The notes beneath the pieces are model-generated. The model did no database searches, was not told the origin of the DNA, and saw only the letters and a list, made by a program, of their open reading frames with translations. DNA of 44,380 nt from Candidatus Liptonbacteria bacterium (lineage in GTDB: Bacteria > Patescibacteriota > Minisyncoccia > UBA6257 > 2-01-FULL-56-20): NCBI GenBank assembly GCA_016186635.1, contig JACPLI010000024.1, positions 1 to 44,380 of the forward strand, read 5' to 3'. Shown here one piece after another: positions 21,817 to 30,072 of this stretch. A program made the translations under genes and the position numbers. Position 1 is the first letter of the stretch. Every line of letters begins with the position of its first letter.

Positions 21817-23198
21817 CTCTTGCGCCGCGCGATAAACGCGGCAAGGAGAAGATAATAGCCTGCCACCGTGGCGGGAGAGAAGAAAAAATTGCTCACCGGA
21901 AGCGTCCATTGCGCGAAGGCGTGAATCACGCCGATTTCATAGGACGTGAGAAGGCGAATCGCCTCTGCGAGCGGGAATGCGAGAAAGGGAGCGAGCCAGT
22001 GCGTCACTCCCAGCACGAAACCAAGCCCCATGGTAACGGGGATGAACGGGATGATGAGAATATTCGCGAACACCGAGGTAAGCGACACGCTTCCGAATGC
22101 GGTGAGAAGGACCGGAAGAACTCCCATTTGGGCGCCGAGCGTCGTATCCACGTTCTCCTTCCACGAGAAGAACCCCTTGTCCTTTGCGGTATGCCAAAGC
22201 GTGCGGAGCGCGGGACCCATGTAGGTTACGCCGAGGAGACTCAAAAACGAGAGCAGAAACCCGAGGTCTTCCCGAAGGATGGTGGGGTCCCACGCGAGCA
22301 TAAGCGCGGCGGCGGCGGCGATGGCGTACGCCTGGTCCCGTGGACGCCCCGTCCCTTCAGCGAGAAGCCCCGCGATTCCCATGAGTGCCGCGCGCACGAC
22401 TGACGCTTCCGTACCCACCATCCCCACGAAGAGGAGGATGCCGATGACCGAAATCCAGATGGCGATGCGCCTGCTCACAAAAAATGCCGCGCCTTTGCCG
22501 ATGTTCGCGGCAAGCACGCTGATGTTGTAGCCGGAAACCGCGACGATGTGGAGCGTACCAGAGACTGCCATATCCTCCTTTAATTCCTTCGAGAACGTGC
22601 TCCGGGCACCCAGCGTGATGCCGGAGAGAAGCGCCGCATGGTCGGGCGGGAGCACTTGCTCATATCCGCGCATCACCGCGCGTTTGACGGCAACGAGATG
22701 CTCTTTCAGCCAGTTGCCCCTGTGTCGACCTGTGCGCTCCATATGCGGGAACTCGGCGAGAAGCGTGCCGTTATCTTCCGTAATGCTTCCGCGGAAAGAA
22801 AAAAGGTCTCCGTACTGCATGTCCCGCGCCGGCGCCACGACGGTAACTTTTCCCCGATACGGCTCTTGGAGTTCGACCGTAAACCGGGAAAGCATGCTCG
22901 AAGTACGCGGTTCTTCCACGACGATTCCCTCGAACGCCGCGGGAATGCCCTCCGGCGGAAATACGGTGAAGTTGCTTGCCGCACGGGTGTAAAACGCGTA
23001 ATAGCCGAATCCGAAGAGAAGCGTGCCGAGCATGATGTACAGCACGCGGAGGCGCGTTCCTCGGAGGTAATGAAGCCACAGCGCGGCGCATGCGCCTCCC
23101 GCAAGCACCCAGAAAAGGGGCGCGTGGAATGCCGCCGCGGCAGCTCCCGCAAGAAATCCGAGGAGCGCTTCAAGCGCGAAGTCCGCCACCATCGCCAT
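21783..23198 (-). CDS. comEC: ComEC/Rec2 competence membrane protein (N-terminal and channel part)
   Basis: About 471 aa from the ATG at 23198; the track ORF begins at 23258, which would overlap trmD further. It has an N-terminal helix pair, a soluble OB-like DUF4131 region (about 60-170; PEGIPAAFEGIVVEEPRTS), then the multi-helix Competence domain (LLSGITLGARSTFSKELKED, LHIVAVSGYNISVLA, EASVVRAALMGIAGLLA, ILREDLGFLLSFLSLLGV). It forms the inner-membrane channel for single-stranded DNA uptake. The MBL domain that usually completes ComEC is a separate downstream gene. The start overlaps the trmD end by about 29 bp. Confidence 0.9.
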   Translation of the reverse strand: MAMVADFALEALLGFLAGAAAAAFHAPLFWVLAGGACAALWLHYLRGTRLRVLYIMLGTLLFGFGYYAFYTRAASNFTVFPPEGIPAAFEGIVVEEPRTSSMLSRFTVELQEPYRGKVTVVAPARDMQYGDLFSFRGSITEDNGTLLAEFPHMERTGRHRGNWLKEHLVAVKRAVMRGYEQVLPPDHAALLSGITLGARSTFSKELKEDMAVSGTLHIVAVSGYNISVLAANIGKGAAFFVSRRIAIWISVIGILLFVGMVGTEASVVRAALMGIAGLLAEGTGRPRDQAYAIAAAAALMLAWDPTILREDLGFLLSFLSLLGVTYMGPALRTLWHTAKDKGFFSWKENVDTTLGAQMGVLPVLLTAFGSVSLTSVFANILIIPFIPVTMGLGFVLGVTHWLAPFLAFPLAEAIRLLTSYEIGVIHAFAQWTLPVSNFFFSPATVAGYYLLLAAFIARRKRVIANDPKYRT

Positions 23199-23841
23199 AC
23201 CTCTGTCTCCATTCCTTAATTGCAGCATGGTTCCCTTCACGAAGGATGCGGGGGACATTCCACGGGCGCGCGCCTCGCTTCGGCATAAACGCGGCGGGGC
23301 GGGTATAGACGGGATACGAACCCTTTATTTCCTCGAGTGACTCTGATTTCCCGAGGAACCCCGGGATAAACCTGCTCACCGTCTCGGCGAGCACGAGCGC
23401 GGGAAGCTCCCCGCCGGAGAGCACATAATCCCCTATCGAAATTTCTTCATCCGCAACGTGCTCCGCCACGCGCTCATCCACCCCCTCGTAGCGCCCGCAG
23501 ATAAGGATAAGTTGGTCATACTTGGACAGTCTCTTTGCCGTTTTGGCATTCAACTTCTTTCCGCGGGTGGAGAAAAGGATGATTCTCTTTTTGGAATCTG
23601 GAATTTGGAATTTGGAGCTTGCAAATCGAACCGCTCTATAGATGGGTTCGATTTGCAGTACCATCCCCGGTCCCCCGCCGAACGGCGCGTCGTCAACTTT
23701 ATTGCGGCGGTTTTTCGCAAATGCGCGAAGGTTATGGATGTGAATTCGAAGGAGCCGCTTTGCGCGGGCGCGCGCGAAGAGCGAGTCGCTGAAATATGGC
23801 TCGATGAGCTTGGGGAAAATGGTGAGGATATCAAACCTCAT
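23170..23841 (-). CDS. trmD: tRNA (guanine-N1)-methyltransferase
   Basis: 223 aa, a SPOUT knotted methyltransferase making m1G37 in tRNAs and so preventing +1 frameshifts. Motifs seen are MRFDILTIFP at the start, DDAPFGGGPGMVL, ICGRYEGVDERVAEHV and EISIGDYVLSGGELPALVL (SAM knot), and YTRPAAF near the end. A short extra loop, SSKFQIPDSKK, lies between RAVRFA and RIILFS. It is encoded by tandem TGGAAT(T/C)-type repeats in frame. Confidence 0.95.
   Translation of the reverse strand: MRFDILTIFPKLIEPYFSDSLFARARAKRLLRIHIHNLRAFAKNRRNKVDDAPFGGGPGMVLQIEPIYRAVRFASSKFQIPDSKKRIILFSTRGKKLNAKTAKRLSKYDQLILICGRYEGVDERVAEHVADEEISIGDYVLSGGELPALVLAETVSRFIPGFLGKSESLEEIKGSYPVYTRPAAFMPKRGARPWNVPRILREGNHAAIKEWRQRYGDGGGLRA
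23591..23616. repeat. In-frame TGGAATTTGGAAT-type tandem repeat in trmD
   Basis: TGGAATC, TGGAATT, TGGAATT and TGGA follow each other. The translated loop KFQIPDS lies between conserved motifs and is absent from ordinary TrmD as I know it. Confidence 0.65.
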
Positions 23842-23845
23842 GCAA

Positions 23846-23894
23846 TAGGTAATTGAGTAAATAGGTAATTACGTAATTGCGAATTACTTAATTA
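23846..23894. repeat. AT-rich inverted/direct repeats between trmD and the ATPase gene
   Basis: AGGTAATTGAGTAA and AGGTAATTACGTAATTG are followed by GAATTACTTAATTACTA, giving overlapping arms around TAATTACGTAATT. It fills the 53-bp gap. Confidence 0.6.
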
Positions 23895-25868
23895 CTATTC
23901 GTCTTCTTTTTTCAAAATCTGGTCGAGCGATGCCGCAATTGATTTGCGCAACTCGTCCACATCCACTTCCGGTGCGGTGTGCTCCTTCGGCCGCGGGGCT
24001 TTCCTCGCAGGTTTAAGCTCGGCAAGCGACATGCCGGCTGGCACCAGTTTTGCAGGGACCTCGCCTGGCGTCTCCGGCGGGTTCTCCGGCGCAGAGACGG
24101 AGGAAGGTACGACAGGCTCTGTTTCAACAATCTCCGGTGGTCTCTCGGGTGGCGATTGAGTTGCCGCTTCAGGCATGCCCTTCTCCTCTCCTCCTCCTTC
24201 CGCTTTCGCCTCACCAGATGCTCCTTGTGGCGGCGCTTCGAATTCAATACCCACCGCTGCGAGCGCATCTTTTGAGGAATCATGCGCCTTTTTCTGTACG
24301 CGCGGGAGCTTTACCGGAAGGATTTCACCGGCCTTGACCCGCGTAAGGCAGTCCTTGCAATACACGGGGCGGCTCGGGTCGGGGGCAAAGGGAACGGTGG
24401 TAGTTTTGCCGCACGATGAGCAGTTCGCGATGTAGGTGCCATCGCGCGCTGAGGCGCTTCCCGAGAAGGGCGTTTCAGACGCGCCCATCACGCCGCTCCA
24501 GCGGTTGATTTCGTCCTCAACCACCGCCCGCGGCCGCGCATACCGCTTCTGCGAGTTGCGGACAATGGTTTCCATTGCCGTCTCCGAGGTGGAGACCTTA
24601 AACGGAGGGAGGGTGATTGCGGAGAACGGGCGCGAGGTAACGCCGTCAACCATGAGCTTCAAATACACGGAATAGTTCGGAAGGTTCACGATATCCTGCG
24701 GAGTGAATTCCGGTTCAAATTCCGACTCAAGAAACTCCGCGTCAGTCGCCCCTACGCGGAACACGATCATGGTACCGACGTTTCCGAATATCGCATCGCG
24801 GACTTTTGTCGAGACGTCAGTCACGAGCTGGCCGATATACTGGTGCGCAAGGATAAGGTCGAGGCGATATTTGCGCGCTTCGGAGAGAATCCCCGCGAAG
24901 GAGTCCGTCGCGAAATTTTGGAACTCGTCCACGTAGAGGTAAAAGTCCACACGTTCCTCTTCCGGCACGCGGATGCGCTCCATCGCGGCAAGCTGCATCT
25001 TCGTGATGAGCATGGCGCCGAGGAGCGCCGAGTTGTCTTCGCCGATACGCCCCTTCGACACGTTTACGAGGAGGACCTTTCCCTCATTCATGAGATTAAA
25101 AATATCAATCGTGCTTCGCGATTGCCCCACGATGTTCCGCACGAGCGCGGTTGAGAGAAATTGCCCCACCTTGTTCTGAATGGGCGCAATCGCTTCATTT
25201 CTGAATTGGTCGCGCCATGACTCAAACTCGTGTATCCAGAATGCCTTCACCACCGGGTCTTTCACGTTTGCGATAATCTGCTGCCGGTAATCCTTGTCCA
25301 CGAGAATCCTCGTGATGCCGAGGAGCGTGGAGCCGGGCGTGTCCAAGAGCGCGAGGATGGCATTGTTCATGATGTATTCCATCCGCGCACTCCACACGTT
25401 CTCCCAGATTTTCGTGAAAATGCCCATCAGCCCCGACGCGACGAGATGTTTATACTTCGGGTCGGGAAGCTCGAGGACGTTGAAGCCGATGTGGTACTCC
25501 GTGTCCGCGGGATTGAAGTAAATCACGTCGTCGAGCCGCTTTTCGGGGACCTTCTCGAGGATTCCTTCGACAAGCTCTCCATGCGGGTCCACGACGGCGA
25601 GCCCCTCGCCGTTCTCAATGTCCTGCACAATCATGTTATTGAGCATCGCGCTTTTCCCCGTGCCGGTTTTCCCGACGACGTAGACGTGCTGGCGCCGGTC
25701 GTTGCGCTTAATGCCAAAAAGCCGGTTCGTGTTCCGGAAATCGGTGCGACCGAAATAAATGACGTCTTTCGAAGGGTCAAAGTCCATCGCCATATCCAAA
25801 TTATGCCATATTCCCGCAGCCGGGGCTACTTTTTTATGGCTCACCTGTTTGATGTTTCTTATCGCCAT
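23895..25868 (-). CDS. VirD4/TraG-like (HerA-FtsK superfamily) ATPase with CxxC-x17-CxxC zinc ribbon
   Basis: 657 aa. Walker A is GKTGTGKSAM (66-75), Walker B is YLYVDEFQNF near 310, and further motifs are LAVVDPHGELVEGIL, SEARKYRLDLILAHQYI and NVGTMIVFRVGATDAE. These match coupling-protein-like ATPases of type IV secretion and conjugation, but no N-terminal membrane helices are seen. A zinc ribbon (CSSC-x17-CKDC) follows at about 480-505, and the last ~110 residues are Pro/Glu/Ala-rich and probably disordered. It may pump DNA or protein across the envelope or act on DNA in the cytoplasm. No other secretion genes are in the window. The ribbon spacing is the same as in P1-P10. Confidence 0.85.
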   Translation of the reverse strand: MAIRNIKQVSHKKVAPAAGIWHNLDMAMDFDPSKDVIYFGRTDFRNTNRLFGIKRNDRRQHVYVVGKTGTGKSAMLNNMIVQDIENGEGLAVVDPHGELVEGILEKVPEKRLDDVIYFNPADTEYHIGFNVLELPDPKYKHLVASGLMGIFTKIWENVWSARMEYIMNNAILALLDTPGSTLLGITRILVDKDYRQQIIANVKDPVVKAFWIHEFESWRDQFRNEAIAPIQNKVGQFLSTALVRNIVGQSRSTIDIFNLMNEGKVLLVNVSKGRIGEDNSALLGAMLITKMQLAAMERIRVPEEERVDFYLYVDEFQNFATDSFAGILSEARKYRLDLILAHQYIGQLVTDVSTKVRDAIFGNVGTMIVFRVGATDAEFLESEFEPEFTPQDIVNLPNYSVYLKLMVDGVTSRPFSAITLPPFKVSTSETAMETIVRNSQKRYARPRAVVEDEINRWSGVMGASETPFSGSASARDGTYIANCSSCGKTTTVPFAPDPSRPVYCKDCLTRVKAGEILPVKLPRVQKKAHDSSKDALAAVGIEFEAPPQGASGEAKAEGGGEEKGMPEAATQSPPERPPEIVETEPVVPSSVSAPENPPETPGEVPAKLVPAGMSLAELKPARKAPRPKEHTAPEVDVDELRKSIAASLDQILKKEDE

Positions 25869-25875
25869 CAGAATT

Positions 25876-25911
25876 AAGGTTGAACCTTAAAAATGCCGAA
25901 GGTTCAACCTT
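25876..25911. repeat. Inverted repeat AAGGTTGAACCTT/AAGGTTCAACCTT
   Basis: 13-bp exact arms are separated by 10 bases, 7 bp before the ATPase start. A near-identical pair lies in frame inside P9 (40355-40392). The rest of this 158-bp gap up to the P3 stop holds only AT-rich sequence with no gene that I can see. Confidence 0.85.
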
Positions 25912-26026
25912 GAAGCATTTCATTTATTGAATAATTCGCGAAGAAATATTTTTACGCGAAACATCGCCTTTTGGAAAAGTAGTCGCAACAGATACCTATA
26001 TTTCTTGAGCCGCCAGAAAAAGTTTC

Positions 26027-27823
26027 TCATAGGAATTCTGCCTTATAACACGCATCGCAGTATATAATCTCGGGCTTTTCCGGCGCGAACGTCGTCTCAA
26101 ATTCGTTCGGGCAAAGTTTCTCTCCATGAAAATGAGGAGTGGTGTTTTGATAAGCCGCTTGCCCCGACCTGCTGTCGGGGCTCCGACTTAGGTCGGAGCA
26201 CATGCATTTTCGCTTGAAAAGGGTATATCCATTCCGCCACTGCAAACGTTGTGCGTACCTGCATGCAGGGCATAATCGCGGCAGCGCAATGTTCATCTCG
26301 CGATAAAATTGAAGTTCCTCACGAGTAATGCGGAACGCAGTCGAGCATTGCTCGTTGCATGTGCCCATATGTACGCAGCCAATTATTTCATTGAGAATAG
26401 AATCTTTTGCATTACGGATATGATCCGGCAAATCATTCGGTCGTAGCGTGATCGTGTACGCGCGTTCCTGCGGTTCGCGCCATTCCCATCCTTCCGCGAG
26501 CACTTCTTCTTTATTTTTCGGGTACCAAGGAAATCCAAATACTTCATTGTACGCATAAGCGGAGATCTCCGTGGGGAAGAACTCGCCAAATTTGTAGACA
26601 CGTCCTTTTTTATCCACGTAGGGCATCGCGTTCATGTGCTCGATTATTTTCGCTTTCCGCTTTTCGTACTCATCTTTCGAATATTGCTTGTTTAAAATGC
26701 AATGCTGCTTGTGGCGAAGCGAAATACACCCAAAGAGATTAGATGAGTTTTCCGCCCAGTCGCAATACATAATGTCACGCGAATTGCTGCCCCCTGCGGA
26801 AAAGAAGCATCGTTGGGCATTTCCGGTAACCCCAAAGATTTCATAGAGCAGTTCCGAAGTATCCCCGCCGCCGCTTACGTCGTAGCTATCTTTAAGATTC
26901 AACCCTCCAAAGTAGAGATATTTGCAGTTTTCCACGCCGTCGAGCGCGGAGAAGCATATCTGGCAATTCTTTGCGTCTCGGATGATGTCGCCAGTCACAT
27001 TATGGGCGTTTACCACGTGCGCGTATCGATGCGGCGTGGAAAGGTAGAGTTCTCTAAATTTTTTCTTCGCTTCCTCCAGTCGCGTGTAACTTCCCAAGTC
27101 CCAGTACTCCATTTGCTTTTTATACTCTTCTTTCGAGAGTTGCTCATTCCACAAGCAATGTTTTTGTTTGCGGAGGTTCACGCACCCGAAGCAATCCGAA
27201 CACCCCACGCAGTTAAAAAGAAAAGAGGACTCAAGGCAATCATCGGAAAAATAGCCGAATCGGACTTTATATAATCGATTTGAATGCAATGATTCGTATA
27301 CGTGGTCCGAGTTGTCAGCAACATAACAATCAACCGCATTGCGAGAAAGAAGGAGTGCATAACAATATTGGGAGTCTTCTGAAAAATAACTCCAGAATGT
27401 CAGATAGCAGTTTTTGACGCTTTCAGAGGCGTGAGAGAAAGGGCTATTCACAATATTCGACCCTGTAAGCGCAGGGCGCGGCACTGCCTCCATAAGTTCC
27501 CGGTATTGCTTGAAGAACGGCTTGCTAAAATCGTAGTCGCGCCCGTAATCGAGCGGGTCCCACTTGTCCGACCGGAAACATTCGCGGCAGTAGATAGTGA
27601 AGGGTCCGCCGGGGGCATGGATGCTCACAATGGACTTCCCGCACATTTTACACGTATCGCGGTAGAGCGACCGCTCTTCTCTCCACGCCATCCGGCGCAT
27701 ATTCCTGCACGAAGGGCACCACGTCGGCGGCGGGACTTGGATTTTTTCGTAAAACTGGAAGTCCTCGGGTTCAATAGCGAACCCCTTCTTACAATTTTGA
27801 CATTGCCGTCTCTCAGAACTCAT
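26027..27823 (-). CDS. Paralog P3: cysteine-rich dual zinc-ribbon repeat protein with double-hairpin insertion
   Basis: 598 aa. Ribbons A (CQNC ... CPSCRNMRR) and B (CKMC-x17-CREC) are both intact. Half 1 ends GCVNLRKQKHCLWNEQLSKEEY; half 2 carries KDSYDVSGGGDTSELLYE and ends GCISLRHKQHCILNKQYSKDEYE. The linker has YKFGEFFPTEISAYAYNEVF, then PWYPKNKEEVLAEGWEW. The C-terminal module is type I (CVHMGTCNEQCSTAFRI). The spacer between CMC and CPNEFE has extra residues (SDLSRSPDSRSGQA) encoded by two adjacent hairpins. P3 starts 67 bp after the P4 stop, with a palindrome between. Confidence 0.93.
   Translation of the reverse strand: MSSERRQCQNCKKGFAIEPEDFQFYEKIQVPPPTWCPSCRNMRRMAWREERSLYRDTCKMCGKSIVSIHAPGGPFTIYCRECFRSDKWDPLDYGRDYDFSKPFFKQYRELMEAVPRPALTGSNIVNSPFSHASESVKNCYLTFWSYFSEDSQYCYALLLSRNAVDCYVADNSDHVYESLHSNRLYKVRFGYFSDDCLESSFLFNCVGCSDCFGCVNLRKQKHCLWNEQLSKEEYKKQMEYWDLGSYTRLEEAKKKFRELYLSTPHRYAHVVNAHNVTGDIIRDAKNCQICFSALDGVENCKYLYFGGLNLKDSYDVSGGGDTSELLYEIFGVTGNAQRCFFSAGGSNSRDIMYCDWAENSSNLFGCISLRHKQHCILNKQYSKDEYEKRKAKIIEHMNAMPYVDKKGRVYKFGEFFPTEISAYAYNEVFGFPWYPKNKEEVLAEGWEWREPQERAYTITLRPNDLPDHIRNAKDSILNEIIGCVHMGTCNEQCSTAFRITREELQFYREMNIALPRLCPACRYAQRLQWRNGYTLFKRKCMCSDLSRSPDSRSGQAAYQNTTPHFHGEKLCPNEFETTFAPEKPEIIYCDACYKAEFL
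26162..26198. repeat. Two adjacent in-frame hairpins in P3
   Basis: CCCCGAC-CTGCT-GTCGGGG is followed at once by CTCCGAC-TTAG-GTCGGAG. Both are perfect stems and are translated in frame within a loop of the last zinc ribbon. Confidence 0.85.
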
Positions 27824-27848
27824 GTATTTCTATCATACACCAACCGCG

Positions 27849-27883
27849 ATCGAAGTATCGAAGTCGGACTTCGATACTTCGAT
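27849..27883. repeat. 35-bp palindrome ATCGAAGTATCGAAGTC, between P4 and P3
   Basis: 17-bp exact arms surround a single central G. It lies 7 bp after the P4 stop and 25 bp before the P3 start. Confidence 0.92.
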
Positions 27884-27890
27884 AAGGGAT

Positions 27891-29597
27891 TTATGCCACC
27901 TCGCCAAAAAAACACTTCTTGCACCATATTCCCGGCGTGTCCTCTTCTGTATGCGGGGTTCTGAATCTTGCGCCACATTTCATGCAGGTGCGCTCGACAA
28001 GCATCATGTTTTTCACCCAGCGCTTCATCATGGATTCAATGCGGCAAAACGGGCATATCCTTGGCAAAGGGAAATTGAGCGAACGCAGAAATTGCAGTTC
28101 GTGCGGGATAACTCGGTACGCGCGCGGGCAGGTTGAACATGCAATCGCCTCCTTCGTAATCCCATCTCCAGCGTCTTTAATATGATCAGGTAAATCCCCC
28201 GCTTTTCTTGCGGCACGTGGTTCGTTGTCACGTTTCTCCTCCCGCCACGAGTACCCTTGTGTTTCGGCTTCCGATTTCGTGAGCGGGAAAAAGAGATTTG
28301 CCATGCTCTCATTGTAGGGGCACCAGCTCATCTCTATCGGAAAAAATTCCCCGTAGCGATATGTGCGTCCCGCAGCGTCCGTGTACGGCATGTTGTCCAT
28401 ATGTTCAATTATTCTCATCCGCATATTCTCATATTCTTCCTTTGAATACTGCCTGTTCAAAATGCAGTATTGCTTTTGCCGTACCGATACGCAGCCGAAA
28501 ATGTCCTGTGATGAGGAAAGGATAAAGTATTCTCCGTTAATCATGTTGCCGACGTGCGTTTCAAAAGCAAACTTGGCGCCAGACACTTCTGTCCCTACGT
28601 ATGCTTCGTATGAAAGCGCGAGATTGTCTCCCCATCCCGTGATGTCATAGCACTCTCGAGCAGGTGCTTTCACTATCATGGTGAGGTACTTAGAATTTTC
28701 TGCTCCAACCACTTCGTAGCACTCCTTGCAGTTTTTTGACTGAAAAACGTAATTTCCTGTGCAGTTCGTTGAAAAATCATCAAATATCGGGCGCGGAGGA
28801 AATTTCTTCCAGTGTTCCTCTGCGCGCCGCTTGGCGTCCCGATATACTTCGTATGAGCCCAAGTCCCACTTCTTTATCTCTTTAAAATATTCTTCCTTCG
28901 AGTAGGGCTGGTTAAAGATGTAATGTTTTTTGTTGCGGAGATTTGCCGAACCAAAGCAGTTTTGGCAATTCACACAATCCCTGCAAAAAGTACACTCGAT
29001 GGATTCGATGACGTTGTAGCATCCGAAGCATCGGTTGTCCTTAAAAATATTCTGCGAGTCATAGCAGAAATTGCAAAGCATCGCGAGCGAGCAGTCGAGC
29101 AAGGAACGGTTCTTATTCATATAAAAACCGTACAAGCAGTCCTCGCTCCACCCCGTGAAAAACACGAGATAGCAATTCTTGATGTCGGCGGCGTGGTTTG
29201 AAAATGGCGAATACTCTGCTGCCACCGGGTCAATGTCGAGCGCGAGAATAGGAACTTTGTGGAAAAGCTCCTTAAATTGTTTGAGAAAGGGCCTGGAAAA
29301 ATCATACTCGCGCCCGTACTCCATCGGGTCCCATTTATCCGAGTACCAGCAAGACACGCAATACACTACAAACGGTGCATCCTGAGAATATTTCGAAATA
29401 GTCTCCTTTCCACATAAATCGCATTTCCTGCGATGGAGATTGATGAAGTTGATAAACGCGAGCCGCCGCTGAAAACGGCATTGCGGACAAAATGTCGGCG
29501 GAGGGACAGAGATTTTCTTATAGAAATCAAAATCTTCGGGTTCAATAGCGAACTCCTTTTTACAATTCTGACAAGTTCGTGTCTCTGTTGCGTCCAT
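27891..29597 (-). CDS. Paralog P4: cysteine-rich dual zinc-ribbon repeat protein, type II C-terminus
   Basis: 568 aa from the ATG at 29597, chosen because MDATETRTC matches the leader length of its paralogs; in-frame ATGs at 29609 and 29606 add four residues. Ribbons A (CQNC ... CPQCRFQRR) and B (CDLC-x17-CVSC) are intact. Half 1 contains many cysteines (CTFCRDCVNCQNCFGS) and ends NLRNKKHYIFNQPYSKEEY. Half 2 has RECYDITGWGDNLALSYE and ends GCVSVRQKQYCILNRQYSKEEYE. The C-terminal module is type II: CSTCPRAYRV, CPFCRI, then CMKC-x17-CKKC. It lacks the HxH spacer. Confidence 0.92.
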   Translation of the reverse strand: MDATETRTCQNCKKEFAIEPEDFDFYKKISVPPPTFCPQCRFQRRLAFINFINLHRRKCDLCGKETISKYSQDAPFVVYCVSCWYSDKWDPMEYGREYDFSRPFLKQFKELFHKVPILALDIDPVAAEYSPFSNHAADIKNCYLVFFTGWSEDCLYGFYMNKNRSLLDCSLAMLCNFCYDSQNIFKDNRCFGCYNVIESIECTFCRDCVNCQNCFGSANLRNKKHYIFNQPYSKEEYFKEIKKWDLGSYEVYRDAKRRAEEHWKKFPPRPIFDDFSTNCTGNYVFQSKNCKECYEVVGAENSKYLTMIVKAPARECYDITGWGDNLALSYEAYVGTEVSGAKFAFETHVGNMINGEYFILSSSQDIFGCVSVRQKQYCILNRQYSKEEYENMRMRIIEHMDNMPYTDAAGRTYRYGEFFPIEMSWCPYNESMANLFFPLTKSEAETQGYSWREEKRDNEPRAARKAGDLPDHIKDAGDGITKEAIACSTCPRAYRVIPHELQFLRSLNFPLPRICPFCRIESMMKRWVKNMMLVERTCMKCGARFRTPHTEEDTPGIWCKKCFFGEVA

Positions 29598-29636
29598 ACC
29601 CTTCATCATACCTCGTTTGCGTTGCCTTTCACTTCT

Positions 29637-29666
29637 TATTTTCTTATTCGCGCGAATAAGAAAATA
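29637..29666. repeat. Perfect 30-bp palindrome with TTCGCGCGAA core, upstream of P4
   Basis: TATTTTCTTATTCGC plus its exact reverse complement. It lies between the small gene ending at 29682 and the P4 start. It has the same core as the palindromes before P1 and P8. Confidence 0.93.
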
Positions 29667-29681
29667 GTATGAATTCGCGAA

Positions 29682-29975
29682 TCAGCGAAGCAAGTCCTGT
29701 ATTCTCTTTGCTTCCTCTCTCACCGTTTCGCCCTCGTAATCCCCACTGTGGGCGGTTTCGTTGCCGTAGGAAGGACGTTTCTGGTCGAGGTGGAGGTTGA
29801 AGGTAAGCGTAGTTCCTTCTTCTTTCACATAGGCATGAAAGCGTGGATAATCCTGCCCCATAAGCGGCTTCACGCAGTTTAATTCGCCTTTATCGCTCCA
29901 CTTGATGGGGTGGTACCCAATCCGCCGCATGACGGTGTTCATGTTGTCACCCACATTCGAAATAATAAATCTCAT
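29682..29975 (-). CDS. Small conserved hypothetical protein
   Basis: 97 aa, soluble, with one cysteine. It starts MRFIISNVGDN, with a central part HAYVKEEGTTLTFNLHLDQK and an ending TVREEAKRIQDLL that looks helical. From memory, close relatives occur in many Parcubacteria as hypothetical proteins, but I know of no function. It is wedged between P5 and P4 on the same strand, with palindromes at both ends. Confidence 0.7.
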   Translation of the reverse strand: MRFIISNVGDNMNTVMRRIGYHPIKWSDKGELNCVKPLMGQDYPRFHAYVKEEGTTLTFNLHLDQKRPSYGNETAHSGDYEGETVREEAKRIQDLLR

Positions 29976-29980
29976 GGTAT

Positions 29981-30072
29981 CGATGCCAATATGCTAATGG
30001 TACGAATGATACTAATAATACGAATAATTCGCGTTATTAAAAATCAAGATTTGCGTTATTCGCGATTACTCC
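29981..30072. repeat. Hybrid of palindrome family F and a half GGAGTAATCGCG element
   Basis: The left part (GATGCCAATATGCTAATGG, ATACTAATAATACGAAT) resembles family F at 13552-13630. The right part (TTCGCGTTATT ... GCGTTATTCGCGATTACTCC) is one arm of the murC/murG type. The P5 stop codon abuts its right end. Confidence 0.7.
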
